Shown one piece after another: positions 55,403-62,886 of a stretch of 64,000 bases of DNA. The notes below the pieces were generated by a model. That model worked only from the letters and a program-made list of their open reading frames with translations, ran no database searches and was not told the origin of the DNA. Both the position numbers and the translations under genes were made by a program. Position 1 is the stretch's first letter; every line of letters begins with the position of its first letter. The stretch comes from Sphingomonas sp. Leaf343 (GTDB lineage Bacteria; Pseudomonadota; Alphaproteobacteria; Sphingomonadales; Sphingomonadaceae). The DNA is taken from the NCBI RefSeq assembly GCF_001423765.1, contig NZ_LMPG01000001.1, positions 626,073 through 690,072 on the forward strand, in the 5' to 3' direction.

Positions 55403-57118
55403 TTGGCCTTCGCAGCTCCCGTCGCGGAACAGCGCTTCGTCCTAGACCATGTCGTCGGCCTGTTGGAACTGGCTGCCACGGACCGGTTCTCGGCCGCCAG
55501 CGAGGATGTGGTCGATGCGGTGCTGGAGGGGGCCGGGCAATTCGCGGAGGGGGAGTGGGCGCCGCTGGCGAAGACCGGCGACACCGTCGGCGCGACTTGG
55601 ACGGCGGACGGCGTGGTCATGCCGGCGGGCTATCCCGAAGCGTATCGCGCCTATGTCGAGGGCGGTTGGGGGACGATCGGGGCGCCCGAGCGATGGGGTG
55701 GGCAGGGGTTGCCCTTCGCGCTCCAGACGGCGGTGCTGGAGACGCTGGGGGGAGCGGACACGGGCTTCGCGCTGTGCCCGACCCTGACCGTCGGCGCGAT
55801 CGAGGCGATCCAGCATCACGGCTCGCCCGAACAACAGGCTTTGTACCTGCCGCATCTGGCGACCGGCGAGTGGACCGGCACGATGAACCTGACCGAGCCG
55901 CAGGCCGGCAGCGATGTCGGTGCGCTGCGGACGATGGCGACGGCGCGCGGCGATGGCCGCTGGTCGATCAAGGGGACGAAGATCTACATCTCGTTCGGCG
56001 ACCATGACATGGCCCCCAACATCGTCCACCTCGTCCTGGCGCGCACCCCCGACGCCCCGCCGGGAACGCGCGGTATTTCGCTATTTCTGGTGCCCAAATA
56101 CCGGCTGGATGCGGATGGGACGCCGGCCGACTTCAACGACGTCCGCGTGGTGTCGATCGAACACAAGATGGGACTTCACGCCTCGCCGACCTGCGTGCTG
56201 TCGTTCGGCGACCATGACGATTGCATAGGCGAGCTGATCGGGCCGGAACATGGCGGGATGCGCGCGATGTTCACGATGATGAACAATGCGCGCCTCAACG
56301 TCGGCCTGCAGGGCGTCCAGATCGCCGAGGGCGCGACGCAGGCGGCGGTCGCCTATGCGCTGGACCGCATCCAGTCGGCGCGCGCGGGATCACCGGACAA
56401 GGCACCGGTCCGCATCGTCGATCATCCCGATGTGCGCCGTATGCTGCTGCGGATGAAGGCGCAGACGCAGGCGGCGCGGGCGCTGGTCTATTACGCCGCC
56501 GGTCAGGTCGATCGCGCCAATCTGGGCGATGCGGCGGCGAAAGGCCGGCTGGAACTCGTCACGCCGCTGGCCAAGGCACACGCGACCGACATCGGCAACG
56601 AGGTCGCGAGCATCGGCATCCAGGTGCATGGCGGCATGGGCTATATCGAGGAGACGGGCGCGGCGCGCTTCTTTCGCGATGCGCGGATCACGCCGATCTA
56701 CGAGGGGACGAACGGCATCCAGGCCGCCGATCTGGTCGGGCGCAAGCTGGGGCTGGAGAATGGCGGAGTGTTTGCGGCCCTGATCGTGGAGATGCGTGGC
56801 GATGCGGATGCGGCGGGGCTGGTCGACCTGATCGCGGCCTGCGACGAGGCGGGTCGCCGGCTCGCGACGGCGGATGCGGACGACCGGCTGGCCGCGAGCT
56901 ATCCGTTTCTGACGATGCTGTCGGTCGCCACCTGTGGCTGGTTGATGGAACGCGAAGCCGCCGCGGCGACCGGCGACGACGATTTCGCGCGGATGAAGCG
57001 CGCCAGCGTGCGCTTCTATCTGGAGCAGATCGTGCCGGAGGCGCTTGGGCTGGTAGCGGCCGCGAATGCGTCGGCGGATACGCTGTATGCGGTGCCGGCG
57101 GAGCTGTTCGCGGCCTAG
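55403..57118 (+). CDS. Acyl-CoA dehydrogenase
   Basis: A 571-residue flavoenzyme of the long acyl-CoA dehydrogenase group with an extra C-terminal domain. FAD and substrate blocks are MNLTEPQAGSDVGALRT, IKGTKIYISFGDHD, VHGGMGYIEETGAARFFRDARI and the catalytic Glu in PIYEGTNGIQAADLV. It would introduce a trans-2 double bond in acyl-CoAs during beta-oxidation. The start is a TTG with AGGAGA 6 bases upstream; no ATG fits. It converges with the fatty acyl-AMP ligase gene. Confidence 0.94.
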   Translation: MAFAAPVAEQRFVLDHVVGLLELAATDRFSAASEDVVDAVLEGAGQFAEGEWAPLAKTGDTVGATWTADGVVMPAGYPEAYRAYVEGGWGTIGAPERWGGQGLPFALQTAVLETLGGADTGFALCPTLTVGAIEAIQHHGSPEQQALYLPHLATGEWTGTMNLTEPQAGSDVGALRTMATARGDGRWSIKGTKIYISFGDHDMAPNIVHLVLARTPDAPPGTRGISLFLVPKYRLDADGTPADFNDVRVVSIEHKMGLHASPTCVLSFGDHDDCIGELIGPEHGGMRAMFTMMNNARLNVGLQGVQIAEGATQAAVAYALDRIQSARAGSPDKAPVRIVDHPDVRRMLLRMKAQTQAARALVYYAAGQVDRANLGDAAAKGRLELVTPLAKAHATDIGNEVASIGIQVHGGMGYIEETGAARFFRDARITPIYEGTNGIQAADLVGRKLGLENGGVFAALIVEMRGDADAAGLVDLIAACDEAGRRLATADADDRLAASYPFLTMLSVATCGWLMEREAAAATGDDDFARMKRASVRFYLEQIVPEALGLVAAANASADTLYAVPAELFAA

Positions 57119-57166
57119 ATCGCGTTAGCGATCACCGTTCATCATGCCGGGACGAGCCCGGCATGA
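57118..57166. terminator. Two adjacent hairpins between convergent genes
   Basis: GATCGC-GTTA-GCGATC (57118-57133) is followed by a perfect 10 bp stem around ACGAG (57142-57166, TCATGCCGGG / CCCGGCATGA). The second resembles a dispersed element of alphaproteobacteria and probably acts as a bidirectional terminator. Confidence 0.5.
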
Positions 57167-57214
57167 CCGTGACACAGGACGATCGCGATGGAGCGAAGTC
57201 CCGAGCGAACCGCC

Positions 57215-58975
57215 TCAGGCGGCGATGTCGTAGGGCTTGATCTCGCCCGCCAGATACAGGTTGCGGGCCTTGGCGCGGCTGAGCTTGCCCGAACTGGTCC
57301 GCGGAAGGGTACGTGGCGGAATCAGTTCCACGACGCAGTTCATGCCGGTGACCGAGCGGACCCGCTCTCGAATCGCGTCGCGCAGGCGCGTGCGTTCGGC
57401 GTCGTCGCTGCTGCGGCACTGGACGAGAACGGCGGGGGTCTCCTCACCGCCCGGTGTAGTGATCGCGAAGGCCGCGATGTCGCCGGCCTTGAAGCCGGGA
57501 ATCTGCTCCACGGCCCATTCGATGTCCTGCGGCCAGTGGTTCTTGCCATTGACGATAATCATGTCCTTGGCACGGCCCACGATATAAACGTAGCCGTCCG
57601 ACAGATAGCCCATGTCGCCGGTGTCGAGCCAGCCGTCCTGCATGCACGCCTCGGTCGCGGCGGGATCGCGAAAATAACCGACCATCACCGACGGACCCTT
57701 GCACCAAACCTTGCCGATCGCACGATCGGGCAGGGGCGTGCCGTTCTCCTGACGGATCTCCACGACCATGTCGCGCACGGGCTTGCCGCAATTGACGATC
57801 GCGCGGAACCGCTGCGGCCGGCCATTGTCGTTGGCGCCGTTGTCGTGTGTGCCGGACAGTTCGGTCTCCTCGACGAGCTCGACGCGGATACCCTCGCCCG
57901 GCGGCATGATCGACACGGCCAAAGTCGCTTCCGCCAGCCCGTAGCTGGGGAGGAACGCCGACGCCTTGAACCCGGCATCGGCGAACGCGTCGACGAACGA
58001 CTGCATGACGTCGGGGCGGATCATGTCGGCGCCGTTACCGGCCACGCGCCAGCGCGACAGGTCGAACCGGTCCGACGCCTTGGTCTGCGACGACATCCGA
58101 CGTGCGCAGATGTCGTAGCCGAAGGTCGGCGAATAGCTGAGCGCGGTGCCCTTGTGACGGCTGATGAGGTCGAGCCACGCCAGCGGACGGCGGGCGAAAT
58201 CCTCCGTCTTCAGATAGTCTGTCGATACCTGATTGGCGACCGGCGACAGGAAGCAGCCGACGAGGCCCATGTCGTGATACCAGGGCAGCCAGCTGATGCA
58301 GCGATCGGTGCCGTCGATCTGCATGCCGTGGCTGTGCGCGGCGAGGTTGTTCAGCAACGCCTCGTGCGTGATCGCGACGCCGTGGGGGAAGCGGGTCGAG
58401 CCGCTCGAATATTGCAGATAGGCGACCTGATCGCTGCTCGCGACGGGCAGCGCCACGTCGGGCACGTCGCGCGCACCGAATTCCGCCCAGTCGATGCCTG
58501 TGGTCTTCGCCAGTCCGGCCGCTGCGCCCGCCATCTCGGCGAGTTCCGGCGGATAGATCAACATCGACGGATCGCAGCTCGACAGCTGGACGCGCAACTG
58601 TTCGATATAGCTGTCGCGCCCGCCGAACGAGGTCGGCAGCGGCAGCGGCACAGGCCACGCGCCGGCATAGACGACGCCGAAGAACAGGGCGGCGAACTCC
58701 GCGGACGTCTCGGCGACCAGCGCGACGCGATCCTCCGGCTTGATGCCGGCGGCGATCAGGCGCCGCGCGGCGGCGAGCGCATCGACCCGCAGCTCCGAAA
58801 ACGGATAGCCGCGCACCAGCGTACCGCGCGCGTCATGAAAATTAAGCCCGCGTTTACCGGACGCCGCGTAATCCAGCGCATCACCCAGCGTGGCGAAATC
58901 CGCGTAACGGCGGGGCAGCGAATCCTCGGTCGGCGTCGCCTGGGGCGCGTCCATCGGGGTTTGCGTCTCGGTCAT
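57215..58975 (-). CDS. Fatty acyl-AMP ligase (FAAL)
   Basis: A 586-residue adenylate-forming enzyme of the FAAL group, which activates fatty acids as acyl-AMP for transfer to an acyl carrier protein rather than CoA. Landmarks are the P-loop YLQYSSGSTRFPHGV (near residue 180), WLPWYHDMGLVG, PSYGLAEATLAVS, DTGDMGYLSDGYVYIVGRAKDMI and the short C-terminal domain ending SSGKLSRAKARNLYLAGEI. The start at 58975 fits the family. No acyl carrier protein, polyketide or peptide synthetase gene is adjacent. Confidence 0.92.
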   Translation of the reverse strand: MTETQTPMDAPQATPTEDSLPRRYADFATLGDALDYAASGKRGLNFHDARGTLVRGYPFSELRVDALAAARRLIAAGIKPEDRVALVAETSAEFAALFFGVVYAGAWPVPLPLPTSFGGRDSYIEQLRVQLSSCDPSMLIYPPELAEMAGAAAGLAKTTGIDWAEFGARDVPDVALPVASSDQVAYLQYSSGSTRFPHGVAITHEALLNNLAAHSHGMQIDGTDRCISWLPWYHDMGLVGCFLSPVANQVSTDYLKTEDFARRPLAWLDLISRHKGTALSYSPTFGYDICARRMSSQTKASDRFDLSRWRVAGNGADMIRPDVMQSFVDAFADAGFKASAFLPSYGLAEATLAVSIMPPGEGIRVELVEETELSGTHDNGANDNGRPQRFRAIVNCGKPVRDMVVEIRQENGTPLPDRAIGKVWCKGPSVMVGYFRDPAATEACMQDGWLDTGDMGYLSDGYVYIVGRAKDMIIVNGKNHWPQDIEWAVEQIPGFKAGDIAAFAITTPGGEETPAVLVQCRSSDDAERTRLRDAIRERVRSVTGMNCVVELIPPRTLPRTSSGKLSRAKARNLYLAGEIKPYDIAA

Positions 58976-59059
58976 CGACGGGTCTTGCCTTCTCTTGGTC
59001 GTCCGGCGCGAGCCGCGCCAACATTCCTCTTCACGGCCCAGTGTGGCACAATCAAGGCC

Positions 59060-59617
59060 ATGCAACGGTCCGGCCGCCCCATTCCGCCCCTCGACGCGGC
59101 TGCGCTGGAGCGCATGGCGTTACGCTATGTGGAACGGTTCGCCACCACGCAGGGCAAGCTGGCCGATTATCTGAAGCGCAAGATCCGGGAACGGGGATGG
59201 GATGGAGAGCCCGCCGATCCGGTCGCGATCGCCGCGCGGATGGCGGAGCTGGGCTATGTCGACGACCGGGTGTGGGCGGAGGCGAAGGCTTCCGCACTCG
59301 GCCGGCGCGGCATGGGGGCAGGTCGCGTGCGACAGGCGCTGGCGGCGGCGAAGGTCGGGCAGGCGGATGCCAGCGCAGTTGCGCCAACGGTCGCGCGGGA
59401 CACCGTCGACAGCGCGTTGCGGCTGGCGAAGCGCAAGCGGATCGGGCCGTTCGCCCTGACGGACGCCGATCGTGCGCTGAAGCAGAAGCAGCTCGCGACG
59501 ATGATCCGCGCGGGCCACGGCTTCGCGCTGGCGCGGGCGATTGTCGATTCCGCCCCCGGCGAACAGGACGATGTGGATAGTTTTGCCGACCTGACGCATT
59601 GCAGCGAAGATGAATGA
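59060..59617 (+). CDS. recX: RecX-family regulatory protein
   Basis: A 185-residue helical protein of the RecX family, which inhibits RecA filament growth. Landmarks are the N-terminal ALRYVERFATTQGKLADYLKRK, ELGYVDDRVWAEAKASALGRRG and the late KQKQLATMIRAGHGFALARAIVD. Only this part of a much longer open frame is real; the upstream part is antisense to the FAAL gene. recA is not adjacent. It is divergent from FAAL by 84 bases and precedes the cold-shock gene by 29 bases. Confidence 0.85.
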   Translation: MQRSGRPIPPLDAAALERMALRYVERFATTQGKLADYLKRKIRERGWDGEPADPVAIAARMAELGYVDDRVWAEAKASALGRRGMGAGRVRQALAAAKVGQADASAVAPTVARDTVDSALRLAKRKRIGPFALTDADRALKQKQLATMIRAGHGFALARAIVDSAPGEQDDVDSFADLTHCSEDE

Positions 59618-59646
59618 TGCTAGTCAGGCCGCGTCAGGGGTGACTT

Positions 59647-60225
59647 ATGCAAGTTGACGTGCAGCAGGGGGGCGAACCCGGTGGTGGCGCCGAGCCTATT
59701 GCGGTCGGCGGCGTCATCAAATGGTTCGATGTGACCCGGGGTTTCGGGTTCGCCGTAGCCGACGATGCGGCGATCGGGGACATCCTGGTCCATTTCAGCG
59801 TGTTGCAGCCGCATGGCCGCCGCAGCTTACCTGAGGGTGCGCGCGTCGAGACGATGGCGGTGCAGCGCGGGCGCGGTTTTCAGGCGCGGGAAATCGTGAC
59901 GATCGACCTGTCCGAGGCGGTCGAGGAAGTGCCGCCGCGGCGGCCGGGCGTGCCGGGCCGGATCGATCCCGCGTCGCTGATCGAATCGGCGGGGCCGCTG
60001 GAGCCGGTCAGCGTCAAATGGTTCAACCGGCTGAAAGGCTATGGCTTCCTCGTACGGCTGTCGGACGGTCGCGACGTGTTCGTGCACATGGAGACGTTAC
60101 GCCGCGGCGGCGTCATGGCGGTGGAGCCGGACCAGCCCTTAAGGGCGCGGATCGTCGACGGCGACAAGGGACCGCTGGCGGTGCTGATCGAGGATGTCGC
60201 CGATCCGGCGGAGGAGGAATCCTGA
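59647..60225 (+). CDS. Cold-shock protein with two CSD domains
   Basis: A 192-residue protein with two cold-shock domains. CSD1 (about 20-88) has [17 protein letters not shown] and [12 protein letters not shown]2 (about 118-183) has [16 protein letters not shown] and DVFVHMETL. These RNP1/RNP2 motifs bind single-stranded RNA or DNA. Double-CSD proteins are typical of alphaproteobacteria and often have stationary-phase roles. AGGGGTG lies 5 bases before the ATG. Its stop overlaps the next gene's start by one base. Confidence 0.94.
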   Translation: MQVDVQQGGEPGGGAEPIAVGGVIKWFDVTRGFGFAVADDAAIGDILVHFSVLQPHGRRSLPEGARVETMAVQRGRGFQAREIVTIDLSEAVEEVPPRRPGVPGRIDPASLIESAGPLEPVSVKWFNRLKGYGFLVRLSDGRDVFVHMETLRRGGVMAVEPDQPLRARIVDGDKGPLAVLIEDVADPAEEES

Positions 60226-60704
60226 TGCGTCTGACGCTGATATCGTTGTGCGCGCTGTCGATCGCCGGATGCTCGCGCGGGGACGGCGATGCGGCGACGG
60301 TGTCGCGCGCGACGACGATCCCGGTGAAGATCGCCGCGAACGGCCGGACGCAGGTATTCCGCGCCGAACTGGCCCGGACCAAGGAGGAACAGGCGAAGGG
60401 ACTGATGTTCCGCACCAATCTGGCCCCCGATTTCGCAATGCTGTTCGCGCCCTATCCGGCGGAGGGCGGCGGCCCGCGCGAGGCGAGCTTCTGGATGAAG
60501 AATACGCCGAGCCCGCTCGACATCATCTATATCCGCGCCGACGGAACGATCGCCCGGATCGCGGAGAATACCGTACCCTTTTCCGAAACGCCGGTATTCT
60601 CGGGAGAACCGGTCGCGGCGGTGCTGGAAGTGCGCGGCGGCCGCACCGCCGAACTGGGCATCGGCGAGGGCGATGCGGTGTCGTGGACGCTGCCGAAGCC
60701 GTGA
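60225..60704 (+). CDS. DUF192 lipoprotein
   Basis: A 159-residue lipoprotein with lipobox SIAGC (Cys16) and a DUF192 domain from about residue 30. Diagnostic stretches are RTKEEQAKGLMFRTNLAPDFAMLF, SFWMKNTPSPLDIIYIRADGTI and GGRTAELGIGEGDAV. The function of DUF192 is unknown. It is coupled to the double cold-shock gene (TGATG) and lies 54 bases before the NDUFA12 gene. Confidence 0.9.
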   Translation: MRLTLISLCALSIAGCSRGDGDAATVSRATTIPVKIAANGRTQVFRAELARTKEEQAKGLMFRTNLAPDFAMLFAPYPAEGGGPREASFWMKNTPSPLDIIYIRADGTIARIAENTVPFSETPVFSGEPVAAVLEVRGGRTAELGIGEGDAVSWTLPKP

Positions 60705-60758
60705 CGATGGATGCGGTGACGGTTGAAGGCGAGCGGGAGGCGCGGTAAGCGGCGGACC

Positions 60759-61154
60759 ATGGGCATCAATCGCAATCCGTTCACGTGGTGGAACGGTGCC
60801 TCGTGGGGCACCTGGTTCTATGGCCTTCGCGGCATGAAGCAGATGGGCGAGGATTCGCTCGGCAACGTCTATTTCGAGGGTCGCAAGGATACTTCCGGCA
60901 ATCCGCGACGCTGGGTGATCTACAACGGTGCGAACGACGCCAGCCGGGTTCCGCCCGCGTGGTTTAGCTGGCTGCACCATCAGGTCGACGACGTGCCCGA
61001 CCGCGCGCTGCCGGCCCCGCGGCCGTGGCAGAAGCCGGCGGTCGCCAACCTGACCGGGACGGCGCTGGCCTATCGTCCGTCCGGTTCGCTGGAAAAGGGC
61101 GGTAGCCGCGCCGCCGCGACGGGTGACTACGAAGCCTGGACGCCGGAGGGGTGA
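60759..61154 (+). CDS. NADH:ubiquinone oxidoreductase accessory subunit, NDUFA12 family
   Basis: A 131-residue protein of the NDUFA12/B17.2 family, an accessory subunit of complex I kept in alphaproteobacteria and mitochondria. Landmarks are FTWWNGASWGTWFYGLR, EDSLGNVYFEGR, RRWVIYNGANDASRVPPAWFSWLHH and the C-terminal DYEAWTPEG. It binds the complex on the matrix/cytoplasmic side. The nuo operon is not in the window. Its stop overlaps the GTG start of the DUF2155 gene (GTGA). Confidence 0.95.
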   Translation: MGINRNPFTWWNGASWGTWFYGLRGMKQMGEDSLGNVYFEGRKDTSGNPRRWVIYNGANDASRVPPAWFSWLHHQVDDVPDRALPAPRPWQKPAVANLTGTALAYRPSGSLEKGGSRAAATGDYEAWTPEG

Positions 61155-61810
61155 ACCGACGCTGGATCGCCGCGGCGGTGCTGGTCGCGGCGCTGCTGGG
61201 GATCGGTGGCTGGTTTGGCTATCGAGCGCTCGATCAGCGGCAGACGCTCGCGCCGGCGCACCGCGTCGGGCAGGTCATACCCGAAGGTCCGCCGCCCGCA
61301 GCGAGCGGGATCGAGACGATCGATGCGGGCGACGCGGCGGTCGCCAATGGCGGGACGCCGATGGCGCAGCGGGTGGCGGTGCTCGGCCTGCTCAACAAAC
61401 GCAACGGAGAGAACCGGGAATTGACGCTGAAGCCCGGTCAGGCGACGCGGATCGGCGATGTCGTCATTCGCTTGCGCGCATGCGAGAGGACCGCTCCGTG
61501 GGAGCAGGACCAGCTGACCGGTGCCTTCGCGCAGGTGATCGTGCGCGGGTCGGATACGAAATGGCGGCGGGCGTTCTCGGGATGGTTGTTCAAGGAGCGG
61601 CCCGGCCTGAACGTGGTGCAGCACCCGATCTACGATGTCTGGACCAAGAGCTGCACGATGTCCTTTCCCGACAAGGGCGCGGATACCGAGTCCCTGAGTG
61701 CTCCCAAGCGATCCAGCGCGGCGAAATCGCCGGCACCCGCCACGGTGCCGGATGAAGATGCGGCGGACGACGCGGAGGTAGAGAGCGCGGCGCCAAGCAA
61801 CGCGACGTAA
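61151..61810 (+). CDS. DUF2155 protein, membrane-anchored
   Basis: A 219-residue protein with a GTG start, an N-terminal helix (RWIAAAVLVAALLGIGGWFGY), and a DUF2155 domain over about residues 70-170 (LNKRNGENRELTLKPG, VVIRLRACERTAPWEQ, RAFSGWLFKERPGLNVVQHPIYDVWTKSC). The last ~50 residues are low-complexity Ala/Ser/Asp/Glu. It follows NDUFA12 directly, a linkage kept in alphaproteobacteria. The 3' 181 bases overlap the convergent aat gene. The function of the family is unknown. Confidence 0.9.
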   Translation: MNRRWIAAAVLVAALLGIGGWFGYRALDQRQTLAPAHRVGQVIPEGPPPAASGIETIDAGDAAVANGGTPMAQRVAVLGLLNKRNGENRELTLKPGQATRIGDVVIRLRACERTAPWEQDQLTGAFAQVIVRGSDTKWRRAFSGWLFKERPGLNVVQHPIYDVWTKSCTMSFPDKGADTESLSAPKRSSAAKSPAPATVPDEDAADDAEVESAAPSNAT

Positions 61811-62352
61811 TCGTCCCGATCGATCTCGACCGCTCCGAGGGAGGCGAGGTGCGAGGTCTGGAACTGACAATCGAGCAGCGTGAAGCCGCCGGCACGCAGG
61901 CGGGCGATCAGCCACGCCAGCGCCACCTTCGACGCGTCGGTCGCGCGGCTGACCATGCTTTCCCCGAAGAACGCACGGCCCAGCGCGAGGCCGTACAGAC
62001 CGCCGACCAGCCGCTCGCCCTGCCAGCATTCCACGGAATGGGCGTAGCCTCGGGCGTGGAGGTCGAGGAAGACGCGCTCGATCGCGGTGCTGATCCACGT
62101 TTCCGGGCGATCCGTGGCGCTTTCGGCGCAGAGGCGCAGGGTGGCCTGAAAATCGCGGTCGGCGGTGACGTGGAAATCGTCAGCGGCAATGCGGCGGCGG
62201 AGCGAACGCGATAGATGGAATCCGTCCAGCGGCAGGATGGCGCGGCGACGGGGTTCGACCCAATATACCTCGTCCGCATCGCGCGCGTCCGCCATCGGGA
62301 AGACCCCGACGGAATAGGCGCCGAGAACGAGTTGGGGATCAAGCACGGTCAT
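61630..62352 (-). CDS. aat: Leucyl/phenylalanyl-tRNA-protein transferase
   Basis: A 240-residue transferase that adds Leu or Phe to proteins with N-terminal Lys or Arg, marking them for ClpAP degradation. Landmarks are AYSVGVFPMADARDADEVYWVEP near the N-terminus, the core GLYGLALGRAFFGESMVSRATDASKVAL, and TLLDCQFQTSHLASLGAVEI. A low-complexity Ser/Ala stretch (STSASSAASSSG) precedes the conserved-looking end SAPLSGKDIVQLLVQTS. Start at 62352 is the family start. The 3' 181 bases overlap DUF2155. Confidence 0.94.
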   Translation of the reverse strand: MTVLDPQLVLGAYSVGVFPMADARDADEVYWVEPRRRAILPLDGFHLSRSLRRRIAADDFHVTADRDFQATLRLCAESATDRPETWISTAIERVFLDLHARGYAHSVECWQGERLVGGLYGLALGRAFFGESMVSRATDASKVALAWLIARLRAGGFTLLDCQFQTSHLASLGAVEIDRDDYVALLGAALSTSASSAASSSGTVAGAGDFAALDRLGALRDSVSAPLSGKDIVQLLVQTS

Positions 62353-62436
62353 CGCGCATCCTAGAATGGCGGTGGCGATGCGAAAAGGGCCGGCGGATCG
62401 CTCCACCGGCCCCAAGGGGTTGAAAGAAAATGCCGA

Positions 62437-62817
62437 TCAGTCGTGGCAGGTCAGTGCGGCCTTGCCGGCCGGCGTAACGGTGACAGACTTCTCGTCGCCG
62501 GTCAGCTTCCAGCCGCCGTCGGCCGTATAGGGCTGGCCGGCTTCGGGCGCGGTCAGGCGGACCGGCGTCGCGGTGGACGGGACGCGGACGCTGACCAGCT
62601 TGTCACCCTGGAAGAAGGTGACGCCCACGAGCGAGCCGTCGCCGCAGCGCAGCGTCTTGTCGGCACGGATAGCGGGGGGCAGCTCGACCGGCGCGGCGTT
62701 GGCGAGGCTGTTGGCCATCGGGTCGGGATTGGAATCCAGCACCTCAGGCTGCTTCGGCTGCGAGTTGCAAGCGGCGAGAGCGAGGAGAGGGGCGGCGAGA
62801 AGGATGGGGTTCTTCAT
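62437..62817 (-). CDS. Lipoprotein with MliC-like domain
   Basis: A 126-residue lipoprotein with lipobox LAAC (MKNPILLAAPLLALAAC). The C-terminal half (LRCGDGSLVGVTFFQGDKL ... QPYTADGGWKLTGDEKSV ... AALTCHD) resembles the MliC/PliC domain, which inhibits c-type lysozyme, with two cysteines placed to form its disulfide. The inhibitor role is inference. The start at 62817 is used. It lies between aat and the polymerase gene, all in the same direction. Confidence 0.8.
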   Translation of the reverse strand: MKNPILLAAPLLALAACNSQPKQPEVLDSNPDPMANSLANAAPVELPPAIRADKTLRCGDGSLVGVTFFQGDKLVSVRVPSTATPVRLTAPEAGQPYTADGGWKLTGDEKSVTVTPAGKAALTCHD

Positions 62818-62886
62818 AGCCTGGCCCGCTTCGCCGATGGTAGCGTTAGCGTCAAGATATGTCCGACAAGCGTGCTGTCCCATCGT

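Noticed and set aside
57188-59059. Plus-strand open frame of over 600 codons ahead of recX
   Set aside because: Antisense to the fatty acyl-AMP ligase; composition is that of a shadow frame and RecX is complete from 59060.
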